Positions 30,415-37,003 of a stretch of DNA of 37,003 nt are shown here, piece by piece; position 1 is the first letter of the stretch, and the number at the start of each line of letters is the position of its first letter. The notes under the pieces were generated by a model. It was not told the origin of the DNA. It ran no database searches and saw only the letters and a list, made by a program, of their open reading frames with translations. Where the stretch lies: NCBI GenBank assembly GCA_026394495.1, contig JAPKYE010000110.1:1-37003 (forward strand), given 5' to 3'. The position numbers and the translations under genes are program-made. This DNA is from Methanobacteriota archaeon (GTDB taxonomy: Archaea > Thermoplasmatota > E2 > DHVEG-1).

Positions 30415-33165
30415 TTATTCTGTACCAGGTATTTTCTTAGTATTATTAGAGATATCTAAAGTGTAATTATTACCCTTGATCTCTGAAGAATTAGGCGAGG
30501 ATTGACAGTAAGATGTATTTTTTTGATACGATGTCTCTGAGGCAGATGGTGGTGTCGTATTAATTTTCATTTGATACTGACTTGTTGGTCCCCAGTTTTT
30601 ATCGATATTCACTGCTCGAATGTGGAACCACCATATTCCATCTGGAAGACAATCGGACGACAGAGTGGTTAGATTGGTATCGATAATTATATCGGGTGTT
30701 GTCGTAGGCGATTGATCAAAAACATAACTGTATCCAGCGATTCCCGAATCACTAATAGGCATAGTCCAATTTAAAATAACCATACAATTGCTGTACCATT
30801 GATCTTGATCGGGATGCGACAACGATGATATAACCAGTGCATCTGGTAATGGATTGATATCTCTGAGTGAATTATCTTTATCAGGGATGTTAACAATTTG
30901 TTCTGAGGATTGTGTATTATTGATTTGGCTTGAATTCGAAGGTAGAACTACAGTAATTGTACTGTTTTCGTTGACGACTATAGAAGTATTTTCATCACTT
31001 AGGCCGGGTAATAATCTTGTAGCATTACCTGATATTTTTGGTGGTTGAAATGATGAATTTGATCCACCATCATCACCCATGAAAAGAAGAGAACCAGACT
31101 GGTAGAACTGAAACTCATGGAGATCAGCTGCGACATACGGCCAGCCTACACCGCCGCTTTTCACTTCGAAACGAATAGCCGCCCAGGTAACACTCCGTTG
31201 ACTGAATGATCCATAATTCCATGTAGGTTGAGTGGTATAACTTCCATAATAAACTTGCTGCCAGCCGCCGCTGTCACCATATACTTCGACATCAATTGAC
31301 CGGCAATGTGATGAGTCGTACCATGCACCAAAACGTATTTGATTACAAGGAGTCGGCGTTGGTAGTGAAAGGTAGAGATATTCTGTCCATACCCATGAAC
31401 CTGAAGTAACAATATGAATGCTGGAGGCTTTCGTTGACATAACTCCATCGTAGGCATTCTGCCAGTTGGTCCATCCGTTATTTGGATCCGAATATCCTGT
31501 TGGTGAAATCCAACCGGGCGCAAAGATCTGCACCCGGTAATGATCAGCATTTCCCCATCCTCCTGCATTATCCTTTGCTCTGACGTGGAAGTACCAGATG
31601 CCTCCTGCAAGCCCGCTATAGGATGTTGAGGTGCTTGTCGTCGCAACTGCTTGCGGTGGAATGGTATCAGAGCTATGATCGATGGCATAGCTATATCCTG
31701 CGATGCCTGAGACATCTGAAGGAATCGTCCAACTAAATATGGGGTTAGGGTCTGTATACCAGTGGTTTTGATCCGGATGTGAAGAGGAAGATATTGTTGG
31801 TGCTGCAGGACCGCTGATAAACTGGAATTCATGGAGATCAGCGACAACAGTGCCCCAACCGATGCTGTTGACACGGAAGGCTACACGAGCCTTCGTCACA
31901 CCATCGTGATCTACTTGATGATTCACCCACGTATACGCATCGTAACTTCCCTGATAGACATCGTGCCAATCATTATTATAGAACACGTCGACATCAATGG
32001 TGTCTGCATGGCTTGAATCGTACCATGCCCAGAACCGTACGTTGCTGCAAAAGATTGGCGACGGCAACGTGAGTTCAAGATACGATGTCCAAACCCAGGA
32101 ACTATATGTGCTTATATCATATGTGCGAGCTTTTGTAAGGGTGTCACCATCGTATGCATATTGATAATCCCTCCAACCCTGGCTTGGATCATTATAGCCT
32201 GTGGGTGAAACGAGTACCGAGGCGATGATTTGTACGCGATAATGGCCTGCTGGGCCCCAGTTTCCCGCGTTATCTTTTGCGCGCACATGGAAATACCATA
32301 CTCCATCGGCCTGTGCGCCTAACGTAATCGACGTATCGTAGAGATTCACGCTTGCAGGTGGTGTTGTTGTCGCAGAATGGTCAAAAGCATAGCTATACCC
32401 ATAAATACCTGAGGTATCGGTCGGAGGCGACCATGAAAACGAGGGATTGTTTTTCCCGTACCATTGATTCGGGTCAGGATGCGTTGATGATGAAATCCAT
32501 GGAGCAGGCGGGGCTGTGGCATCGATTTGTACGCGATAATGACCAGCTGGCCCCCAGTATCCTGCGTTGTCTTTTGCTCTGACATGGAAATACCACACTC
32601 CATCGGCTTGCGCAGAGAATGATTTTGAGGTGCCAACGATAGTTACTGTTTGAGGCGGTGTCGTTGAAGGGGAATGATCCCATGCCCAGCTGTATCCTGC
32701 GATTCCTGTGGGATCCGGTGGAACAGTCCAGGTGAAACTCGGGGCGTTATTGGTGTACCATTGATTCTGATTGGGATGGGTTGATGAGGATATCACCGGT
32801 GCAGTCGGACCTGTGGCATCAAATTGGAACTCATGAAGGTTAGCGACTACGTAGTAATATGGGAATCCGTATCGATAGACTTCAAAGGATATTCGTGCCT
32901 TGGTCACATCGTCTCTATTGACGGGTTCCACAACCCATTCGCGGTCAGCAAAACTCCCCTGGTATACATGTTGCCATGTACCAGCGGAGTAGACGTCGAC
33001 ATCGATTGTTCTGCAATGATCAGGATCGTACCATGCATAAAACTGGATGTTGTTGCAGGTGATCGGTGACGATAACGTAAGATTGATCCATGGAGTCCAT
33101 TGCCATCCAATTTGAGTGATCGTACACGTCGCATTGGTCTCAACATTATTATCGAAGGCGTACGG
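30415..33165 (-). pseudogene. Downstream part of the interrupted giant secreted protein gene
   Basis: This frame of 917 codons directly continues the frame of the gene at 33166-37003 beyond one TAA. It begins inside a discoidin-like domain (PYAFDNN, then WINLTLSSPITCNN) whose start lies before the stop codon. It then carries two Ig-like repeats (APVISSSTHP, QWY, GIAGYSW, GVWYFHVRAKDNAGYWGP), a second discoidin-like domain (SPTGYNDPSQGWRDYQYAYD), another Ig-like repeat, a third discoidin-like domain (SPTGYSDPNNGWTNWQNAYD), a Ser/Asn-rich linker, a last Ig-like repeat and a Ser/Thr/Asn-rich tail. The first internal start of note is a GTG at 32931, without a signal peptide or ribosome-binding site. 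It is therefore unlikely to be an independent gene. The repeats would bind glycans or surfaces outside the cell. Confidence 0.75.
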
Positions 33166-36100
33166 TTAGTTTTCCCATGCGTTGCTTGGATCTTCATACC
33201 ATGTTGGTGAAATCCACAGCGGTGTAAAGATTTGTACGCTATAGTGACTGGTGGTCCCCCAGTTTCCTGCGTTGTCTTTTGCTCTGATATGGAAGTACCA
33301 GGTTCCATCAGGGACATCGGCATATGTTGTTGTGGTTCCTGCGGGTTCAGGGTTGGTGTCCGGTGTGGTTGAAGCTGATTGATCGAGGATGTAGCTGTAT
33401 CCTGCAATCCCTGAAAGATCTGATGGTACGGTCCATATGAATTGTGGATCGTTATTATTGTACCATTGTCCTTGAATGGGATGTGTTGGTGAGGAGATGG
33501 TTGGTGCTGGTGGTGCTGTGGTGTCGATGTTGATTTGATAGTGATCCGCTGATCCCCAGTTTCCTGCGTTGTCTTCTGCTCGGCAGTGGAAGTACCAGAT
33601 GCCATCTGGTTTATCGGTATATGATTTAGTGGTTCCAGCTGGCTCTGGGGTTGTATCTGGTGTTGTGCTTGGTGATTGGTCCAGGATGTAGCTGTATCCT
33701 GCGATCCCTGATGTATCGGAAGGTGTTGTCCATGAGAACGAAGGGTCATTGTTGTTGTACCATTGTCCCTCAGGATTTGATGAGGAAATAACTGGTGCAG
33801 AAGGCGCTGTAGTATCAATTTTTATTTGATAGTGATCCGCTGGTCCCCAGTTCCCGGCATTGTCCTGTGCTCTGACATGGAAATACCAGATGCCATCGGT
33901 TAAATCCGTGTATGTTTTTGTGGTGCCGGTTGTAAGAATCAACGTCTCAGGTATACTATTTGGAGAATGGTCAATCGTGTAGCTGTATCCGTTGATTCCT
34001 GAGATGTCTGATGATGGTGTCCAAGTGAATATGGGGTCGTTGTTGTTGTACCATTGGTTTTCATTTTGATGGGTGCTTGATGAGATCATGGGTGCTGTCG
34101 GCGGGGTGACGTCTGGGCTGAGCAGAAATGCGCGTGTAGATCCGTTGTGGGTGCCTGAGCCGACGATTTGCCCATTATTATTGATTGAATAAGCATCTTG
34201 AAGAATCCAGCCGGAGGATGAAAGAAGAAGAGTATTGATATCCTTCATGGTTCCGTTTTCCCAAAGGAACGCATGGATTGCGGTATTCCCTGCGATACAG
34301 GAAGAACCTATGATTTGTCTGTTGTCGTTGATTGACCGAGCGAAATTTTTTGATCCGCCAAGGGAACCAAGATTGATGGGGCTGCCGCTGTCCCAAAGTA
34401 CTGCATGGGTGATACCATTATTTCCAATTGAACAGCCAATTATTTGACCATGATTATTGATTCCGTATGCCTCATCATTTGCATCACCAATAAGCGGAGG
34501 AAGACTGCTCATTCCTCCGCATGAGTTCCAGACAAAGGCATGGGAATACGTGTAGTCGCCAACCATATGTGATGAGGTGCCGACGACTTGTCCAAGATCG
34601 TTAATCGCCTGAGCAACACTACACGTATCGTCGGGTAATGTATAGAGGTCGATCATTGTTGATCCGTTCCAGAGAAATGCATGCGGTGGTTGCCATTGGT
34701 GTTCTTCAAGATAGGATGTTCCGACGATTTGACCGTGGTTGTTGATGTCGTATGCGTAGCTGACGCAGTTGGGTCCGCCGAGGGCGCCAAGATCGGTAAG
34801 CACACCGTTTTTCCAGAGGCCTGCTCGTACGTTCCATGTGCCAGCGATTGCATTGGTGTCGTTAATTGCTTGTGCTTCGCTCCACAGTCCACCATGTGTT
34901 CCAAGATCGGTCATTATGCTTTGGTTCCAGAGGAATGCTTTTTGCAGTCCGTATTCTTCTCCTGAGCTGCCGACGATTTTTCCTTGGTTATTGATATCGT
35001 ATGCGTAGCTTACATTGCTTGCAACGCCGAGGACGCCAAGGTCCGTTGCGATGTATCGTTTGTCGCAGGTGGAAAAACTCCATATTGGGGATGGTGTGGT
35101 GATATTATGGCTGTCTCGTGCGATGATCTGCCAATAATAGCACATGGTGTAGTTGAGCAATCCGGGATCATAGTATGTATTGATTTGATTATGGGAGACG
35201 AGAACATCTGGTGTGTCGTCGTTTGCTTCAAAGTACACATCATAGGTGACGGTATCGTCTGGATCAGGGTCGCCACCAATCCAACCAAGATAGGTGTTTA
35301 TTGAGGTATTGGTTTCGTGGTCTTGTGGATAGCGGTTGATTGGTATGTTGGGTGGGCTGTTGAATGGTCCAGGGTTTTCTGGTCCAGGATGAAGGTGAAA
35401 GACTGGGGAGGTTGAAGTATCGTTACTGGTTGCTCCGGGGAGTGCGAGGATGGTATTGATGCGTCCAGTGGAGTTGTAGACGTCTACGGTGAGGTAGTAG
35501 TCGCCTTCTGGTTGAGTGGGTGGGACGGAAACAGTGAGATAGATGTTTTGTGAGGTTGGTTTGGAGATTTGGTAGTCTTGTGTGCAGCTGTTTACAATTG
35601 TTCCTGATGGGTATTTGTGAAGGGCTGCTTTGAGTCGGATGAGGTCATCTGGCATGATCGTGTTGATGGTAAGTGTGGCGCGTATGGTGTCGTTGAAGAG
35701 GTCTGGGTCGTTGAGTGAATCGACCGGCTGGTAGGCGCTGGTATTGAATCTGCAGTCCGGGTCGAAGAAAAAGTATTTGCTGATGTTCCAGGCGACGTCT
35801 GCGGTGATGGCCAGGTATGTTTGGTTGATGTATTTGAATGCGTCTCCTTCTTGGTAGTTATCACCGGTTCGGTGGTATCCAGTCCAGTTGTAGCGTTCTT
35901 TTTGAAGACCAATGGTGGTAATGCCACTTCTGCCATTAAATGAATAATCATCACTCGGTGAAGAAGATTCATTTAACCACTTAACATTATAACCTGTTTT
36001 TTCGGTATACGTTGATTCCGTCATAATTTGATTTACGATGTTGAATTCATTTTGATGGATAGTACTTATTTCTAATTCATCTGGTGGATTCAATTGTTGA

Positions 36101-37003
36101 TAAGTCGGCGGTTCTAAATTCAACATGTATTTTATATTGTCATTAGGATGAACTAAGTTGTGGAAATTCGATCCGCTGAGCCCATATTCTTCACCGGTAA
36201 ATCCGATAAAACGAAGATTATATTTTGGCGTAAGATTGTTATCTTTAATGTATTTTGCAAGTCCTAGAAATATTCCGACATTTGCTGCGTTATCTCCGCT
36301 GCATTGCCCCCACCAGGAGTCATAATGCGCGCCAATGATCGCTATTTTTCCATTATCTTTCCCGTTGATATTTCCTACAACATTATCACTTGTAATGTCT
36401 TCCAAATATACTTGATTCATGTAGTAATCAATCCGAAGTTGCTTATCCGCCAATCTCCGGTTTGCATCTTCCTGCAACCGTGCACCAACCGCACCGTTCA
36501 CGGAAAATAATGGAACCGCAGGAAACCGAGTCCATTCAAGGGTCGAAGGATTTTTTGCATTCCAATAAACCATAGGCTTATACATCATATACGTGTCATC
36601 GTTATAATCATAAATAATGCCGCCTCGGCATCCATTATTTGGACCCCACAACAACCACCATACTGCAGTTTTCAGTCGAAGATAAGTATACCACCAATTA
36701 ACAATATTTGTTGATTGGAAAAACCTCCATCTAAACTCCGTTCGAAGTTCCTCGGGAGTTGGGATTCGCTCAAGTATCAGGTATGTATAATCACTGCGAC
36801 CATCTTTTCCGCCCCCGTATACTTCGTTAAATGTTTCATTAAAATGATATGCGACTGTCAGATGTTGCTCATCGAAGAGATTATTTGCCAATACATCCCC
36901 ATATTGATTGATGAGATTTTTGATTTGATTCCCATATTGCGTCGGGATAATAACACCTGGGATATATGCAGTATATTCTGTATTCTCTCCCTGATCGGAC
37001 AGG
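33166..37003 (-). CDS. Secreted M28-family metallopeptidase with HAF and Ig-like repeats (5' end outside window, 3' end at premature stop)
   Basis: The frame is open to the right edge, so the start and signal peptide are missing. Numbering from the codon at 36891, residues about 75-145 resemble a protease-associated domain. The M28 zinc peptidase follows: IIGAHYDSWWGQCSGDN with His189, Asp191 and Asp200, FTGEEYGLSGS with Glu234/235, Glu260 in NLEPP where Asp is usual, and His340 in GYHRTGDNY. Next come Ig-like segments, then seven HAF-type repeats (DLGALGGPNCVSYAYDINNH, INNHGQIVGTS), then three Ig-like repeats (WYNNNDPSFSW, DGIWYFHCRAEDNAGNWG), ending in a cut discoidin-like domain at WEN-stop. 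It should cleave peptides outside the cell, with repeats for adhesion. The TAA at 33166-33168 splits it from 30415-33165. Confidence 0.8.
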   Translation of the reverse strand, partial: LSDQGENTEYTAYIPGVIIPTQYGNQIKNLINQYGDVLANNLFDEQHLTVAYHFNETFNEVYGGGKDGRSDYTYLILERIPTPEELRTEFRWRFFQSTNIVNWWYTYLRLKTAVWWLLWGPNNGCRGGIIYDYNDDTYMMYKPMVYWNAKNPSTLEWTRFPAVPLFSVNGAVGARLQEDANRRLADKQLRIDYYMNQVYLEDITSDNVVGNINGKDNGKIAIIGAHYDSWWGQCSGDNAANVGIFLGLAKYIKDNNLTPKYNLRFIGFTGEEYGLSGSNFHNLVHPNDNIKYMLNLEPPTYQQLNPPDELEISTIHQNEFNIVNQIMTESTYTEKTGYNVKWLNESSSPSDDYSFNGRSGITTIGLQKERYNWTGYHRTGDNYQEGDAFKYINQTYLAITADVAWNISKYFFFDPDCRFNTSAYQPVDSLNDPDLFNDTIRATLTINTIMPDDLIRLKAALHKYPSGTIVNSCTQDYQISKPTSQNIYLTVSVPPTQPEGDYYLTVDVYNSTGRINTILALPGATSNDTSTSPVFHLHPGPENPGPFNSPPNIPINRYPQDHETNTSINTYLGWIGGDPDPDDTVTYDVYFEANDDTPDVLVSHNQINTYYDPGLLNYTMCYYWQIIARDSHNITTPSPIWSFSTCDKRYIATDLGVLGVASNVSYAYDINNQGKIVGSSGEEYGLQKAFLWNQSIMTDLGTHGGLWSEAQAINDTNAIAGTWNVRAGLWKNGVLTDLGALGGPNCVSYAYDINNHGQIVGTSYLEEHQWQPPHAFLWNGSTMIDLYTLPDDTCSVAQAINDLGQVVGTSSHMVGDYTYSHAFVWNSCGGMSSLPPLIGDANDEAYGINNHGQIIGCSIGNNGITHAVLWDSGSPINLGSLGGSKNFARSINDNRQIIGSSCIAGNTAIHAFLWENGTMKDINTLLLSSSGWILQDAYSINNNGQIVGSGTHNGSTRAFLLSPDVTPPTAPMISSSTHQNENQWYNNNDPIFTWTPSSDISGINGYSYTIDHSPNSIPETLILTTGTTKTYTDLTDGIWYFHVRAQDNAGNWGPADHYQIKIDTTAPSAPVISSSNPEGQWYNNNDPSFSWTTPSDTSGIAGYSYILDQSPSTTPDTTPEPAGTTKSYTDKPDGIWYFHCRAEDNAGNWGSADHYQINIDTTAPPAPTISSPTHPIQGQWYNNNDPQFIWTVPSDLSGIAGYSYILDQSASTTPDTNPEPAGTTTTYADVPDGTWYFHIRAKDNAGNWGTTSHYSVQIFTPLWISPTWYEDPSNAWEN

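Noticed and set aside
33166-33168. Reassigned TAA codon
   Set aside because: Many neighbouring genes end in TAA at expected positions, so a general code change is not credible. A local mutation, readthrough or error is more likely.
32904-33818. Long minus-strand frame overlapping the giant gene
   Set aside because: Gln/His/Pro/Thr-rich translation typical of a shifted frame through repetitive coding sequence. The real frame has clear domains.

Overview
The window looks like a piece of chromosome from an uncultured euryarchaeote, most probably in the Thermoplasmatota or a related lineage. That placement is an inference. It rests on AT-rich DNA with archaeal TATA boxes about 25 bases before inferred starts, Shine-Dalgarno sites in front of many genes, an Smc-ScpA pair, archaeal winged-helix regulators, homoaconitase-type LeuC/LeuD proteins, and an unusually large share of secreted or membrane-anchored proteins. 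No rRNA or tRNA gene, CRISPR array or transposase gene was found.

Left third (1-10650) is an accessory region. It holds an endonuclease/exonuclease/phosphatase-family protein, a lipoprotein followed by a 35-residue zinc ribbon, a VapBC-like PIN toxin-antitoxin pair, a Doc/Fic protein, several secreted proteins (AttH/CrtC-like, BACON-like), and a two-gene operon of a PH-SHOCT protein and a zinc-ribbon membrane protein. Two dispersed sequence families run through it. One is a set of roughly 300-base arrays built from 22-24-base imperfect direct repeats (three long copies and one fragment), which bracket the toxin-antitoxin genes. The other is a family of tiny zinc-ribbon reading frames, some intact with ribosome-binding sites and some decayed. 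The two operons at 2137 and 10590 share a nearly identical 27-base promoter segment.

Middle third (10750-24750) is mostly housekeeping. It has a RecB-type nuclease with an iron-sulfur cluster motif, a secreted alpha/beta hydrolase, a membrane-anchored FKBP isomerase, and an operon of three aconitase-superfamily genes: a fused LeuC-LeuD protein followed by separate LeuC and LeuD. A GNAT acetyltransferase, a small unknown gene, a winged-helix regulator, the condensin genes smc and scpA, and another regulator follow. Immediately after scpA lies what appears to be scpB reduced by an internal out-of-frame deletion.

Right third (25000-37003) is a secretion-rich block. A palindromic TATA region appears to drive two divergent genes, one of them an erythromycin-esterase-like secreted enzyme. 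Opposite it lies a translationally coupled operon of a secreted transglutaminase-like protein and a secreted LanC-like protein with all expected zinc ligands and seven toroid repeats. The last gene encodes a very large secreted M28 peptidase with HAF, Ig-like and discoidin-like repeats. It runs off the right edge and is interrupted by one in-frame TAA. Together these suggest a cell that invests in extracellular peptide and polymer processing. The most unusual points are the LanC-transglutaminase operon, the repeat arrays around the toxin-antitoxin genes, the micro zinc-ribbon family, the broken scpB and the interrupted giant gene.
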